Positions 1-9,320 of a stretch of DNA of 64,000 nt are shown here, piece after piece (within the stretch, counting starts at the first letter, position 1; each line of letters starts with the position of its first letter). This DNA is from an uncultured Sulfitobacter sp. Lineage in GTDB: Bacteria > Pseudomonadota > Alphaproteobacteria > Rhodobacterales > Rhodobacteraceae. The translations under genes were made by a program, and so were the position numbers. The DNA is taken from contig CANMXJ010000003.1 in NCBI GenBank assembly GCA_947501805.1, forward strand, positions 434,001 to 498,000, read 5' to 3'. The notes beneath the pieces were generated by a model that saw only the letters and a list, made by a program, of their open reading frames with translations, was not told the origin of the DNA and made no database searches.

Positions 1-40
1 AGGGGGGGCAGCGGTCAGGAAGAGAGTATGAAGATGTCGG

Positions 41-529
41 TCAAGCAGGTTTTGCAGCCCAACGTTCCTTGACGTCAAAGGTCAGACCCTGACTTTCGAT
101 TACGGCTGCTGCGACCATGGCAAAAATAATATGCCCCCAAAGCGCAACCCATGTGATGCCACCAAAGCCAAGAAATGCGGGCATTCCGGCTACCAGATGC
201 GCCATGAAATAAAGCGCGAATACCCAGAGCGCGACGCCATACGCAGCGGCCGTCAGGCTCCAGTGCAAAGAGGGCAGAACCACGCGCTGCACGGGCCGTG
301 CGATCAGGAAGTATCCAAGCGTATAAAACACAAGTCCTGTCAGGATGTGCAGCAGATACGCCGCACCCGCCGGACTGGCACCAAAGACCTGCTTAAGCGT
401 TGAGGACGCCAATCCGACCGGTGCCAGCTTGGCATATCCCAACAGCGGGCTAAGCCCCTGACCAAAGGCGTCAAACGCCACGGTTGCCAATGCGCCTGCA
501 CTCAGAAGCGTGAAAATAGTGCGTTTCAT
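41..529 (-). CDS. Small four-helix membrane protein, function unknown
   Basis: Unrecognised integral membrane protein of 162 aa. Hydrophobic stretches lie at about residues 5-22, 56-77, 91-112 and 125-144, giving four predicted helices; the first may be a signal anchor. Histidines at 61, 89, 111 and 133 fall in or beside the helices, which would allow haem or metal binding, but this is only a possibility. The reading frame stays open upstream to 703. I chose the ATG at 529 because a GGAGA ribosome binding site precedes it by about eight bases and hydrophobic sequence starts directly after it. Nothing nearby gives it a role: the gene upstream lies outside the window or in the poor region 530-1498. 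Confidence 0.65.
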   Translation of the reverse strand: MKRTIFTLLSAGALATVAFDAFGQGLSPLLGYAKLAPVGLASSTLKQVFGASPAGAAYLLHILTGLVFYTLGYFLIARPVQRVVLPSLHWSLTAAAYGVALWVFALYFMAHLVAGMPAFLGFGGITWVALWGHIIFAMVAAAVIESQGLTFDVKERWAAKPA

Positions 530-1058
530 AATGTGTCTCCGTGTTGAAGGATATGATTTCCTGCCCTCAGCATGGACTACGGATTTGGGTCGGGGCAGGG
601 GGTTCACGGGTTTATGACCGTCCGATTCCGAATTGTAATATTTGGTGTAACAATTAACGAAATATGCTGACGTCGGCGTGATATGGATGGCGTATTGAAA
701 CAATCGGGACCGATTGATTTCTAATTCGAGTCGATTTGTCAGTGGTGTAGAGACGGTTCTGCCTAGGGAATCGCGTTAAGATACCAAAGCGAACTTTGTC
801 AGCGCGTACCTTAACTCCGATGATACGCAGATTGTAGGCTTTAGAGAGACCCGGAGACGAGAGAGCATGGCGCAGCATTTCACTGTTCATAGTTCGCAGG
901 AGATAGATCACCATTTGCGCACCATCCATTGTTTTGCTGAGCGTACCTATCAATGGATAGAGCAGCACAATGGCAGCCCTATGTAGCTTTTTTATTTTCT
1001 AAAATTTGAGCCGGTTGGACTTCGTCCAATTGGAGGCCACGCACTGAACGTAATTTAA
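530..1058. other. Gene-poor stretch with no supportable coding gene
   Basis: About 530 bases with lower G+C than the flanks and no convincing gene. A plus-strand frame open from 780 to 986 contains an ATG at 867 with a GGAG-like site just upstream and would encode 39 aa (MAQHFTVHSS at its start), but I do not recognise it. A 104-codon frame on the minus strand (654-968) has no recognisable domain and no clear ribosome binding site. The stretch may be the eroded remainder of an old insertion together with the fragment at 1059-1409. Confidence 0.4.
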
Positions 1059-1409
1059 CAAGTCAACCAAACTGCAACTTATTTGGTGGCACTTGAAGCC
1101 GCACGATTACTATTCGACCTGCACCCCGAAGAACCCGATTACGTGATCGCACCAGGAGCACATATGTCGCACCCCCTCGACATAATGAGCACCACCGAAG
1201 GCCAGGTAGGAGCTGAAACCTTCGCCGCTGTTGACCACCGAAACAACAACAAGTTGAAGAAAGATCTATCTAAGCTTGCGACACGAGCAGATTGCCATCG
1301 TTATGTTTTCTTCTCATCCCCAAGATACCTCGACACGAAACGCAGGGTAGAATTAGAGGTGGATGAAACTCAAGTGTGTTCCATCGCAACGGTCGTATCA
1401 TCTAAATGA
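1059..1409 (+). pseudogene. Probable C-terminal fragment of an unknown protein
   Basis: The frame is open from 1059 (after a TAA at 1056-1058) to the stop at 1407-1409. Its translation looks like real protein, with acidic, Pro- and His-containing segments such as LHPEEPDYVI and MSHPLDIMSTTEG. There is no ATG near the front: the first usable starts are TTG at 1083 and GTG at 1086, without a ribosome binding site. It therefore looks like the 3' part of a gene whose 5' end has been lost. I do not recognise the family. Alternatively it is a short expressed orphan using TTG/GTG. Position next to the gene-poor stretch supports decay. Confidence 0.4.
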
Positions 1410-1498
1410 GCCTTACAAGCGCGCTGTGGGGGGCGGAGCGATGCCAAAGTTGTAACTTTGGACTGTGCATCGCCATCAACCCGCTCCGCGCCAGTTCC

Positions 1499-2404
1499 TT
1501 ACGCGTTAAACACCCGGCTAGGATGCAGTTCACCCGCCTTGAACCGTCCCACGGCTACAGCTTGCCCCTCAAATGACGCCCAACATTCATCGCCGTATTC
1601 AACGTCCGTGCCAATCACCATCCCCGGATTGCCGTTGCGAAGGCGCGTCACGCCCTCTGCTGTGGCCTTCACCTCCGGCAAATCGCACAAGCCTTGTTCC
1701 AATGGCAGTAAATGCGCGTCCAGCGCCTCGCTACGCGCCATTTCTTCGATCTGCTCCATGGTCAAACCATCTGCCGCATCAAACGGTCCCGACCAGATCC
1801 GACGCAACTCGCGCACATGTCCGAAACAGCCCAAGGCCCGCCCCAGATCACGCGCAATCGAACGGACATAGCCGCCCTTGCCACAGACCATCTCAAGCGT
1901 GACGTGATCCGCATCGGGACGGTCCGTCAGCAACAGGCTTTCAACAAACAGATCACGTGGTGCCAGTTCCATTTCCTCGCCGTCACGTGCGCGCTTGTAG
2001 GCCCGTTCACCGTCAATCTTGACGGCTGAAAACTGCGGCGGCACCTGTTGAATGTCGCCAATGAACGCTGCCAATGCGGCCTTGATCGCTTCATCATCCG
2101 GGCGCAGATCGGAAGTTTCCACGACCTCGCCTTCCGCATCATCGGTGTTGGTGGCAATTCCCAAACGCACGGTAAACTCATAGGCTTTTAGGGCGTCCGT
2201 GATGAACGGCACCGTCTTGGTCGCCTCACCCAAAGCCACCGCCAACACGCCCGTCGCGGTCGGATCAAGCGTGCCTGCATGGCCCGCCTTCCTGGCATTC
2301 ATCGCCCAGCGCACCTTGTTCACAATCGCTGTGGAGGTTGGCCCGGCGGGTTTATCCACCACCAACCATCCTGAAATATCCCGCCCCTTGCGTGTCCGCG
2401 CCAT
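1499..2404 (-). CDS. truB: tRNA pseudouridine(55) synthase TruB
   Basis: Converts uridine 55 in the T-loop of tRNAs to pseudouridine. At 301 aa it has the usual TruB length. The N-terminal VDKPAGPTS and the catalytic motif GTLDPTATG are present, the nucleophilic aspartate being D47; KAYEF and the RDLG motif further on also fit the family. It is the last gene of a minus-strand group rbfA / glycosidase-like / truB. Pairing of rbfA with truB is common in bacteria because both act in translation and RNA maturation. Spacing to the upstream gene is 65 bases, so it may have a promoter of its own. Confidence 0.97.
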   Translation of the reverse strand: MARTRKGRDISGWLVVDKPAGPTSTAIVNKVRWAMNARKAGHAGTLDPTATGVLAVALGEATKTVPFITDALKAYEFTVRLGIATNTDDAEGEVVETSDLRPDDEAIKAALAAFIGDIQQVPPQFSAVKIDGERAYKRARDGEEMELAPRDLFVESLLLTDRPDADHVTLEMVCGKGGYVRSIARDLGRALGCFGHVRELRRIWSGPFDAADGLTMEQIEEMARSEALDAHLLPLEQGLCDLPEVKATAEGVTRLRNGNPGMVIGTDVEYGDECWASFEGQAVAVGRFKAGELHPSRVFNA

Positions 2405-2469
2405 GCCTGCCTCATTCTTGATTTGCGACCGCGCTATACTGCGTTGCGTGCGCGCTGCCCAGAGCGTTC

Positions 2470-3207
2470 TTAGTTTGCGGTTTCCACAACACCAATGATT
2501 GGACCAAGTGTGGTAAACCCGATGCCGTTGCGGTCCAGATCAGGGGCGCGCATCCGCGAGATATTGCCGTCGAAGTAAAGTGCGTTCTTCAGGCCAAGAT
2601 GATCGCGGTACAGGCTGCCGAACTCGTGAAAAGTTACGGCAGTGTCCGAAATCGCAAAGACCGCGCTGGTGCCATCCTGTGTCGTGCCAACGCCGTTGCG
2701 AATATAACGCGAGGTGCTGTCGATCAGAAAGCGAGGGTGCAATGCACCGTCAATAACCAGTATCGGGCCGGATTGCGTGGCAGAGCGACACGCGGGCTTT
2801 GCCTGCAGAAACGCAGTTGTTTCAAACACATCCGCGCGACTCTCGCGCAGACACAGAATGCCATTTGGCAACAAACCAAAATTGCCCGGACCTGCATTTG
2901 CAATTACCCGCTGCACCTCGACACCGTTCTCAACGTAATGCCCGACAGGGCGGCGATCCTCGTGGTACATGCCAGCGTTTGTTGCAAAGCCCAACGTCAG
3001 GCCATCCTGCTCAAGTGCCGCTTTCACATTGCCGAAATGACCGTAAACTTCGCCATTTCCATCTTTCAAAAACAGTTCCAGCCGCTCGCGGGTCAGATCA
3101 ACCTCGCAGATGGTGTACCCATTATTCTGATAGGTATCGCGACGACATTCCGCTGCGTTTACCGGCAGGGCCAGCATGACACACAGCGCAATCGCCAGCC
3201 GGATCAT
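2470..3207 (-). CDS. Secreted phosphodiester glycosidase family (NAGPA/DUF2233) protein
   Basis: A 245 aa exported protein. The first 18 or so residues form a signal peptide ending at VNAAE. The body carries the family signature seen in NAGPA-like/DUF2233 proteins: [21 protein letters not shown] near residues 75-95 (the Asn-Ala-Gly-Met-Tyr turn), SGPILVIDG near 143-151 and [11 protein letters not shown] near 212-222. Proteins of this family hydrolyse phosphodiester-linked sugars in the envelope or in exopolysaccharide; the substrate here is unknown. Its ATG overlaps the rbfA stop codon (TCAT at 3204-3207), so it is translated with rbfA, a pairing I cannot explain functionally. Confidence 0.85.
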   Translation of the reverse strand: MIRLAIALCVMLALPVNAAECRRDTYQNNGYTICEVDLTRERLELFLKDGNGEVYGHFGNVKAALEQDGLTLGFATNAGMYHEDRRPVGHYVENGVEVQRVIANAGPGNFGLLPNGILCLRESRADVFETTAFLQAKPACRSATQSGPILVIDGALHPRFLIDSTSRYIRNGVGTTQDGTSAVFAISDTAVTFHEFGSLYRDHLGLKNALYFDGNISRMRAPDLDRNGIGFTTLGPIIGVVETAN

Positions 3208-3626
3208 TCTTCAGCCGCCTCATCATCGTCCGGTGCATCGGCATCGCGGCGTACCCGATCTTCGGCCAACATCCGGCGTGTCTCATCCATTTGATCAAAG
3301 GTCTGATCCAGCTGAAACCGCAGGTCCGGCGAAAACTTCAACGTCAGTTTCTTCGCAACCTGCTTGCGCAGTTCGTATTTGTTGCGCGCCAACAGCTTGA
3401 GCACGTCCTCCTTGCCCTCGCCACCAAGGGGCAGCACATAGGCCGTCGCGATCTTTAGATCAGGCGATGTGCGGACCTCGCCCACGGTGATCGACAACCG
3501 GTTCAGTTCCGGATCATGGACATCACCACGCGCCAGCACGTCGGACAATGCCCGTCGGATTGTTTCAGCTACGCGCAGCTGCCGTTGTGTCGGGCCCGCG
3601 TTCTCATATGACTTGTTCTTTCCCAT
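3204..3626 (-). CDS. rbfA: 30S ribosome-binding factor RbfA
   Basis: Binds immature 30S subunits and helps in late 16S rRNA maturation and cold adaptation. The 140 aa protein has the KH-like RbfA fold: [20 protein letters not shown] at the start, then [29 protein letters not shown], then [24 protein letters not shown]. An acidic C-terminal tail ([13 protein letters not shown]) is typical of alphaproteobacterial RbfA. It starts 89 bases from the divergent dapB start, so the shared region 3627-3715 must hold both promoters. It heads the coupled unit with the glycosidase-like gene and truB. Confidence 0.96.
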   Translation of the reverse strand: MGKNKSYENAGPTQRQLRVAETIRRALSDVLARGDVHDPELNRLSITVGEVRTSPDLKIATAYVLPLGGEGKEDVLKLLARNKYELRKQVAKKLTLKFSPDLRFQLDQTFDQMDETRRMLAEDRVRRDADAPDDDEAAEE

Positions 3627-3715
3627 ATCCGCTACCTATGCGCTCGCAATGGCTTTGCCAAGCGGGGGCGGGCGGGCTAAACGGAGCTAAATTGCAGTTG
3701 CAGGAGTGCCAAACC

Positions 3716-4537
3716 ATGACCCAGTCCACACGCGTTGCCGTAACAGGGGCATCGGGCCGTATGGGCCAGACGTTGATTTCCCTGATCAACGTCTCTGACA
3801 AATTGTCCCTGACGGCTGCTGTTGAACGTGCGGGCCACGACTGGTTGGGCCGCGATGTGGGTGAGGCAATGGGAGGTGCAGCGCTGGGCGTGACCGTGAC
3901 CGACGATGCCGCAGCTGCATTTGCCAATGCGGACGCTGTGATCGATTTTACTGCACCTGCTGCAACTCTGGACTTCGCTGCGCATGCAGCCTCTGTCGGT
4001 ATCGTGCATGTCATCGGCACCACGGGCATGACGGACGATGAACTCGCCGCTCTTGCACCTTTTGCTGACGGTGCCACCATCATTCGCGCTGGCAACATGA
4101 GCCTTGGCGTGAACCTGTTGACGCAATTGACCAAGCGGGTCGCTGCGGCCCTAGATGCGGATTACGACATTGAGGTGATCGAAGCGCACCACAATCAAAA
4201 GGTCGATGCGCCATCTGGCACCGCCCTGATGCTTGGCGAAGCCGCCGCCGAAGGGCGCGGCGTTTCCTTGAGTGAAGTCTCTGATCGGGGCCGCGACGGC
4301 ATCACTGGCGCACGTAAACGCGGTGACATCGGATTTAGCGCCATCCGTGGCGGTGATATCATCGGTGAACATGACGTTATGTTTGCAGCGGCAGGCGAGC
4401 GGATCATCCTGCGCCACGTTGCCTCTGACCGTTCCGTTTTTGCACGCGGCGCGCTCAAGGCGGCACTCTGGGGACAGGGAAAAGCACCCGGGCAATACGA
4501 TATGCTGGACGTCCTCGGACTGGTAGATGCAAAATAA
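3716..4537 (+). CDS. dapB: 4-hydroxy-tetrahydrodipicolinate reductase
   Basis: NAD(P)H-dependent reductase of the diaminopimelate/lysine pathway. The 273 aa protein starts with the Rossmann motif [14 protein letters not shown]; the catalytic segment [15 protein letters not shown] (His-His and Lys) is at about residues 157-171 and [17 protein letters not shown] follows. The frame is open further upstream, to 3548, but the ATG at 3716 has an AGGAG site about eight bases before it and begins exactly where family members begin. It is transcribed away from rbfA. Its product feeds both peptidoglycan and lysine synthesis. Confidence 0.97.
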   Translation: MTQSTRVAVTGASGRMGQTLISLINVSDKLSLTAAVERAGHDWLGRDVGEAMGGAALGVTVTDDAAAAFANADAVIDFTAPAATLDFAAHAASVGIVHVIGTTGMTDDELAALAPFADGATIIRAGNMSLGVNLLTQLTKRVAAALDADYDIEVIEAHHNQKVDAPSGTALMLGEAAAEGRGVSLSEVSDRGRDGITGARKRGDIGFSAIRGGDIIGEHDVMFAAAGERIILRHVASDRSVFARGALKAALWGQGKAPGQYDMLDVLGLVDAK

Positions 4538-4620
4538 ATGCGATCTATTTCGCGCTGGAATGAAACCAGTTGCAGGGTTGATGCGTATACATTTGTGACA
4601 CCCCGTTTAGGAGCTGCGCT

Positions 4621-4977
4621 ATGAAAACCTTCGCCGCCGCAATTTGCGCCGCCATAATTGGCCTTGCGACACCTGCTTTCGCGGACTTCCAGCAGATAGA
4701 TTCGCGTGCTGATTTCATGGCCCTCGTCAGCGGTAAAAAGCTGACCCGTCCCTTCGTGAATTTAGAAGTGTTGCCAAACGGGACGATCACCGGGAAAGGG
4801 GCCGCTTGGGAGATTACCGGTGAATGGTCGTGGAAAGACGGCTATCTTTGCCGTACGCTTGACTGGGGCGGGGATGATCTGGGCTATAACTGTCAGGAAG
4901 TGAAAGCAGACGGTTCAAAGGTCCGCATCACCTCTGACAAAGGCGTGGGCCAGTCTGCGGACTTCACGCTGCGCTAG
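4621..4977 (+). CDS. Small secreted protein, function unknown
   Basis: A 118 aa protein with a clear signal peptide (cleavage after ATPAFA, about residue 21). The mature part of about 97 residues is rich in Trp and Gly and contains WEITGEWSWKDGYLCRTLDWGG and two cysteines, about residues 80 and 94, that could form a disulphide in the periplasm. An AGGAG site lies upstream of the ATG. It follows dapB by 83 bases and may share its transcript. I do not recognise a named domain; similar short proteins are common in roseobacters, which makes it a real gene, but its role is unknown. Confidence 0.8.
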   Translation: MKTFAAAICAAIIGLATPAFADFQQIDSRADFMALVSGKKLTRPFVNLEVLPNGTITGKGAAWEITGEWSWKDGYLCRTLDWGGDDLGYNCQEVKADGSKVRITSDKGVGQSADFTLR

Positions 4978-4997
4978 TACACCAAAAGCCTTGACCG

Positions 4998-5273
4998 TCA
5001 AAAATCAACGGCAATGCCTTTTTTCTCCCAATCGCCATAGCGCACAGGCTCGGGCCCTTCGCGGCCACCCAACTCCGGTGGGAGTTTTAACGCATCCGCC
5101 TTTTTGCGCCGCTCCTCCGCCTCGGCCAAGGCACGTTGTGCTTCTGGCGGGACCGGTCTTGGCGTCTCCGGCAAATCCGGTGCAGGCGTCGGGGACGGGC
5201 GACCGGGTAAATCGGAGTCCGGCTGCGGTGTTGGTTTGCGGACTGTCATGGTGCTCTTTGGTTTCTCTGTCAT
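4998..5273 (-). CDS. DUF1674 protein, probable succinate dehydrogenase assembly factor 4 homologue
   Basis: 91 aa. The C-terminal block GREGPEPVRYGDWEKKGIAVDF is the DUF1674 signature shared with mitochondrial SDHAF4, which helps mature the flavinated subunit of succinate dehydrogenase. Before it lies a proline-rich, low-complexity segment (residues 8-45) and a short charged helix (ALAEAEERRKKADALK). The ATG at 5273 was chosen over an upstream start at 5315 because AGAGGAC precedes it closely and the extra residues are not typical. It is divergent from rsmB with 77 bases between the starts. The sdh genes are not in this window, so the assignment rests on the motif only. Confidence 0.85.
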   Translation of the reverse strand: MTEKPKSTMTVRKPTPQPDSDLPGRPSPTPAPDLPETPRPVPPEAQRALAEAEERRKKADALKLPPELGGREGPEPVRYGDWEKKGIAVDF

Positions 5274-5350
5274 ATCGTCCTCTTGAGACAAGCTGCCCTT
5301 TGATATACGCCGCATTCAGTCACGGACAACCCGCATAGGAAACTGCCCCC

Positions 5351-6625
5351 ATGTCAAACACCGGCGTTCAAGCGCGACGAAGTGCGGTTTATCTTCTGGA
5401 TCAAATCCTCGACGAAGACCCGCGTCTGATGTCCGAACTGCTGGCGGGTGGTGCACTTGACAAGCTTTCCCCCGACGATCGCGCCCGCGCACAGCGCCTC
5501 GCAACAGAAACCTTGCGCGGCTTGGAACGTGCGGATCGTCTGCTGCAAAAGCATCTCAAAAAACAGCCGCCTCTGACGATACAGAACGTCCTACGTGTCG
5601 GCACGGTAGAACTGTGCAACGGCGGCGCTGCGCATGGTGTGGTTAACGCCATGGTCAATCTCGTCGCGCAGCACAATAAACTGAGCCATCTCAAGGGCCT
5701 GACCAATGCTGTTTTGCGTAAAATCGCCGCGGAAGGCCCAACTGCATGGGATGCCCTACGTGCACCACGTCTGCCCAAATGGCTGCGTGGTCCTCTGATT
5801 GACGCGTGGGGTGCCGACGCGATGGGGGCGATGGAGATTGCGCATTTCAAGGGTGCGCCTCTTGATCTAACCGCCAAATCCGACCCGCAAGCGCTGGCCA
5901 AAGCCGTCGAAGGCACATTGCTTCCCACAGGTTCCGTGCGCATCACAAACCCCGGTCAAGTTTCAGCCATGCCCGGCTTTGCCGAAGGTGACTGGTGGGT
6001 CCAGGATGCCGCTGCGGCCATTCCCGTACAAATCCTTGCGCCGCAAAAAGGTGAAGCAGTTCTTGATCTTTGTGCCGCACCGGGTGGCAAAACAATGCAA
6101 TTGGCCGCTGCAGGTGCCGATGTCACCGCCGTAGACGATTCTGCCGCACGTATGGTCCGCGTCAAAGAAAACCTCGCCCGTACCAAGCTTGAGGCAAAGC
6201 TGCTGACGATCGACGCCCGTGGGGTCAAAGGTGAATTCGACGCCATCCTGCTCGACGCACCCTGTTCTGCCACAGGTACCATGCGTCGCCATGCGGATTT
6301 ACCTTACGCCAAAGACGGGTCCGAATTCGGTGATCTGATCGAATTGCAGGGCGAATTGATCGACCATGCGTGGTCACTGCTCAAGCCCGGCGGCCGTTTG
6401 GTTTTCTGCACCTGTAGTCTTTTGCCAGACGAGGGCGAAGTGCAAGTGGATGAGGCTCTGGAACGCCACGACGACATGAGTACCGAGACCACAAACCTGA
6501 CTTTGGACGGCATTGATCCCGCATGGATCACCTCCGAGGGTGGCTTGCGCCTGCGTCCCGATTACTGGCCTGACTCGGGCGGCATGGACGGTTTCTATAT
6601 CGCCTGTTTACGCAAGGCGGCCTAG
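5351..6625 (+). CDS. rsmB: RsmB/NOP family 16S rRNA (cytosine-5) methyltransferase
   Basis: 424 aa. The N-terminal 130 residues form the NusB-like RNA-binding domain (ARRSAVYLLDQIL, LRVGTVELCNGGAAHGVVNAMV), as in RsmB, which methylates C967 of 16S rRNA. The SAM-binding motif LDLCAAPGGKT is at 238-248. The two family cysteines are C305 in DAPCSATGTMRRH and C355 in CTCSLLPDE; the latter is the nucleophile in RsmB. The gene is followed after one base by the convergent PhnD-like gene. All expected catalytic residues are present, so it should be active. Confidence 0.95.
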   Translation: MSNTGVQARRSAVYLLDQILDEDPRLMSELLAGGALDKLSPDDRARAQRLATETLRGLERADRLLQKHLKKQPPLTIQNVLRVGTVELCNGGAAHGVVNAMVNLVAQHNKLSHLKGLTNAVLRKIAAEGPTAWDALRAPRLPKWLRGPLIDAWGADAMGAMEIAHFKGAPLDLTAKSDPQALAKAVEGTLLPTGSVRITNPGQVSAMPGFAEGDWWVQDAAAAIPVQILAPQKGEAVLDLCAAPGGKTMQLAAAGADVTAVDDSAARMVRVKENLARTKLEAKLLTIDARGVKGEFDAILLDAPCSATGTMRRHADLPYAKDGSEFGDLIELQGELIDHAWSLLKPGGRLVFCTCSLLPDEGEVQVDEALERHDDMSTETTNLTLDGIDPAWITSEGGLRLRPDYWPDSGGMDGFYIACLRKAA

Positions 6626-7378
6626 TCAACCGATGAGCAATGGCGGGGTCTCAACCGCCAGATAGGCTGCTTTCGGAATCCTAACCAAACCGTGCAAACC
6701 CAACACATCACGATCTGCCGCGCTCAACTGCACAATTGCCTCTGTCACCGCGTCAAACATGGCTCCTGCATCTGTGCCCTTGCCCGAGATATACGGCAAC
6801 CCCGGAGACTGTTCTGTCCACATCAATACGCGCAAACCCCGTGAAAAGTCGTCATACCGTTGGATTAACCGCCATGTTTGTGCGTCAATAAACGCAATGT
6901 CCGCGTTGTTCTGCGCAACTGTTCGAGCAGACAGGATATGCCCGCCACTGGCCCGTTGATCCGAAAACCAGAACCCGTGTGTCTTGGCCAACAGATACGC
7001 CGCGCCATAGCCCGACTGCGAACATTCCTGATTATAGACAAACCGCGCACTTGCAAAATCCGCAAATGCGTCACGCGGATCATCGGCCCGCACAACAACC
7101 GCGCTGTTGTAATGCCCGGGCGCGCAGTTTTCCAAACCGTAGTCCGCCGTTCCGATCAAAGTGACATGATCTGCCAGTTTTGTGCGGTATGGCATCCCAC
7201 AAGTCTGGCTGAACACCAGATCCGGTGACAGCCAGACATCGAATTCAGGGGCACCATCGCTCAGGGTCTCAGGTGCCGCGATCCCCCGCGCTGCCAGCGC
7301 CGCACGGATCAGCGCCCAATATCGCGCATTCTCGGCCGCGATCTCAGGCCGCGCATACATCATCAAACTGGCAATCAT
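6626..7378 (-). CDS. PhnD-like phosphate/phosphonate-type binding protein without signal peptide
   Basis: 250 aa, resembling the periplasmic binding proteins of phosphite/phosphonate transporters (PhnD superfamily): YARPEIAAENARYWALIR, LSPDLVFSQTCGMPYRT, RFVYNQECSQSGYGA and IAFIDAQTWRLIQRY. Unlike transporter-linked members it has no signal peptide: the ATG at 7378, preceded by AGGAA, is followed at once by the mature fold. A GTG start at 7402 adds only eight residues and still no signal. No permease or ATPase gene is near. It may be a cytoplasmic ligand-binding protein; the ligand cannot be inferred. It is convergent with rsmB and divergent from the heparinase-like gene. Confidence 0.75.
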   Translation of the reverse strand: MIASLMMYARPEIAAENARYWALIRAALAARGIAAPETLSDGAPEFDVWLSPDLVFSQTCGMPYRTKLADHVTLIGTADYGLENCAPGHYNSAVVVRADDPRDAFADFASARFVYNQECSQSGYGAAYLLAKTHGFWFSDQRASGGHILSARTVAQNNADIAFIDAQTWRLIQRYDDFSRGLRVLMWTEQSPGLPYISGKGTDAGAMFDAVTEAIVQLSAADRDVLGLHGLVRIPKAAYLAVETPPLLIG

Positions 7379-7556
7379 TGCGGCATTCCTGTTGCTGGAC
7401 ACCTGCGATGCCTACAATAGTGACGTTTTCCAAGACAGTGGAAAATATGACCAAAACCGCCGATACGCTTGACGCGCGGCAAAAAGCGGTGACTCCCCCT
7501 GTCGCACAGTCTATGATGCCCGCAAACGCCATCAGAGCGTCAAGGGCAGTCGCAGT

Positions 7557-9305
7557 ATGTTTAACATTTCCACACTAAGAGCGCGTCAAGCGCGGCTTTT
7601 GAATGCGGTACACGCAGCTATTGCGACGCGCACCAAGGCCACCGTGAAGGGCTTTGTGTCTTCTCCGGAACCACGGACCATCGGGTCTTTCGCGCGTGGG
7701 CGTCAATTGGTCGCCGGAAATTATCTTTTTGCAGGGACGCTGATCAATGCGCCGGGGCACACGCTGTGGGAGGTGAGCGCGCCAGATGCGAATTATGCCG
7801 CCGATCTGCACGGGTTTGCATGGCTTGATGATCTGGCTGCCGTCGGCGATGCACCTGCACGTGATGCTGCTCAAAAGTGGCTGTGGAGCTGGATCGACAC
7901 CTACGGCAAAGGTCGCGGGCCGGGATGGTCGCCCGATCTGACGGGGCGTCGCCTGATCCGTTGGATCAACCACGCGATATTTGTTTTGCGCGGTCAGGAA
8001 TCGGACCAAAGCAAGGCTTTCTACCGGTCACTCGAACAACAAACGCAGTTCCTGTCACGGCGCTGGCGTGGCGCGGCCCCCGGATTGCCGCGCTTTGAGG
8101 CGCTGACGGGCCTAATCTATGCGGGTCTGTCGCTAGAGGGCCAAGAGGCGCTTGCTGATCCGGCGATCAAGGCGCTTGCCCGCGAATGTACCTCGCAGAT
8201 CGACGCACAAGGCGGCTTACCAACCCGCAACCCCGAAGAATTGCTGGCGGTCTTCACTTTGCTTACTTGGGCTGCGGGGGCGCTGAGTGATGCCGGTCGC
8301 AGCTGCCCAAAGGAACATCTGGCGGCCATTGAACGCATTGCCCCGACATTGCGCAGCTTGCGGCACACGGACGGGGGCTTGGCACGGTTCCATGGTGGCG
8401 GGCGCGGCGCCGAGGGCTGGCTTGATCACGCATTGGCCGCCTCCCGTGTAAAGGGTGGGCAACCTGATGGTTTGGCGATGGGATACGCTCGTTTGTCTGC
8501 TGGCCGCTCCAGCATTGTGATTGATGCCGCTGCACCGCCCACGACAACCGCTTCGGCGAATGCGCATGCCTCTACGCTTGCATTTGAGCTGACCTCTGGG
8601 CGTCGCCCGTTGATCGTGAATTGCGGTTCTGGCGCATCTTTCGGCCTTGATTGGCGCCGTGCGGGCCGTGCCACACCGTCTCATTCTACGCTCAGTCTTG
8701 GCGGTTATTCCAGTGCACGATTGGCCGATCCCGATCCTGCAACCGGTAACGAGGCGCTGATCAGCGGCCCGACCCATGTTCCGGTCGAGATCAGCGCGGT
8801 CAACGACGGAACAAAATTTCAGGGAGGCCATGACGGCTATGTCCCGACCCACGGCTTGACGCATGCCCGCACACTTGAATTGACGCTCGACGGACGCGGA
8901 CTTGCGGGCGAAGACATGTTGCTGGCGATGGAGGAATCAGACAAGCGCCGATTTGACGCAGCCCTTGATGCTGGCAAGTTAAAAGGTCTGCGGTTCGATA
9001 TCCGCTTTCATTTGCATCCGGATGTGGACGCCACACTTGATCTGGGCGGTGCGGCCGTCTCCATGGCGCTAAAGAGTGGCGAAATCTGGGTTTTCCGCCA
9101 CGATGGCATTCACAATCTGACGCTTGAACCCGGTGCCTATCTTGAGACTACGCGCCTCAAGCCCCGCGCGGCGCAACAGATCGTGCTGTCCGGTACGGCC
9201 TTTACCTATGCGACCCGTGTCCGCTGGTCCTTGTCCAAAGCGCAGGAAACTGCGATTGGCGTGCGTGACTTGTCCATGGACGAGCCGTACCTCGAAGAGA
9301 CATGA
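7557..9305 (+). CDS. Heparinase II/III family protein
   Basis: 582 aa. The N-terminal two thirds form an alpha-helical toroid (WLWSWIDTYGKG, GRRLIRWINHAIF, FEALTGLIYAGL), and the C-terminal part carries the heparinase II/III beta-sandwich (GRRPLIVNCGSG, ATPSHSTLSLGGYSSARL, HARTLELTLDGRGLAGED). Members are polysaccharide lyases, but this roseobacter-type protein lacks a signal peptide and its true substrate is unknown. It ends 15 bases before purH and in related genomes the same order is kept, which suggests cotranscription rather than shared chemistry. The ATG at 7557 has only a weak AAGG site. Confidence 0.85.
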   Translation: MFNISTLRARQARLLNAVHAAIATRTKATVKGFVSSPEPRTIGSFARGRQLVAGNYLFAGTLINAPGHTLWEVSAPDANYAADLHGFAWLDDLAAVGDAPARDAAQKWLWSWIDTYGKGRGPGWSPDLTGRRLIRWINHAIFVLRGQESDQSKAFYRSLEQQTQFLSRRWRGAAPGLPRFEALTGLIYAGLSLEGQEALADPAIKALARECTSQIDAQGGLPTRNPEELLAVFTLLTWAAGALSDAGRSCPKEHLAAIERIAPTLRSLRHTDGGLARFHGGGRGAEGWLDHALAASRVKGGQPDGLAMGYARLSAGRSSIVIDAAAPPTTTASANAHASTLAFELTSGRRPLIVNCGSGASFGLDWRRAGRATPSHSTLSLGGYSSARLADPDPATGNEALISGPTHVPVEISAVNDGTKFQGGHDGYVPTHGLTHARTLELTLDGRGLAGEDMLLAMEESDKRRFDAALDAGKLKGLRFDIRFHLHPDVDATLDLGGAAVSMALKSGEIWVFRHDGIHNLTLEPGAYLETTRLKPRAAQQIVLSGTAFTYATRVRWSLSKAQETAIGVRDLSMDEPYLEET

Positions 9306-9320
9306 CCAAAGGACCTTACA

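Noticed and set aside
654..968. 104-codon minus-strand frame
   Set aside because: No ribosome binding site or recognisable motif, and a competing plus-strand frame in the same place; not enough to call a gene.
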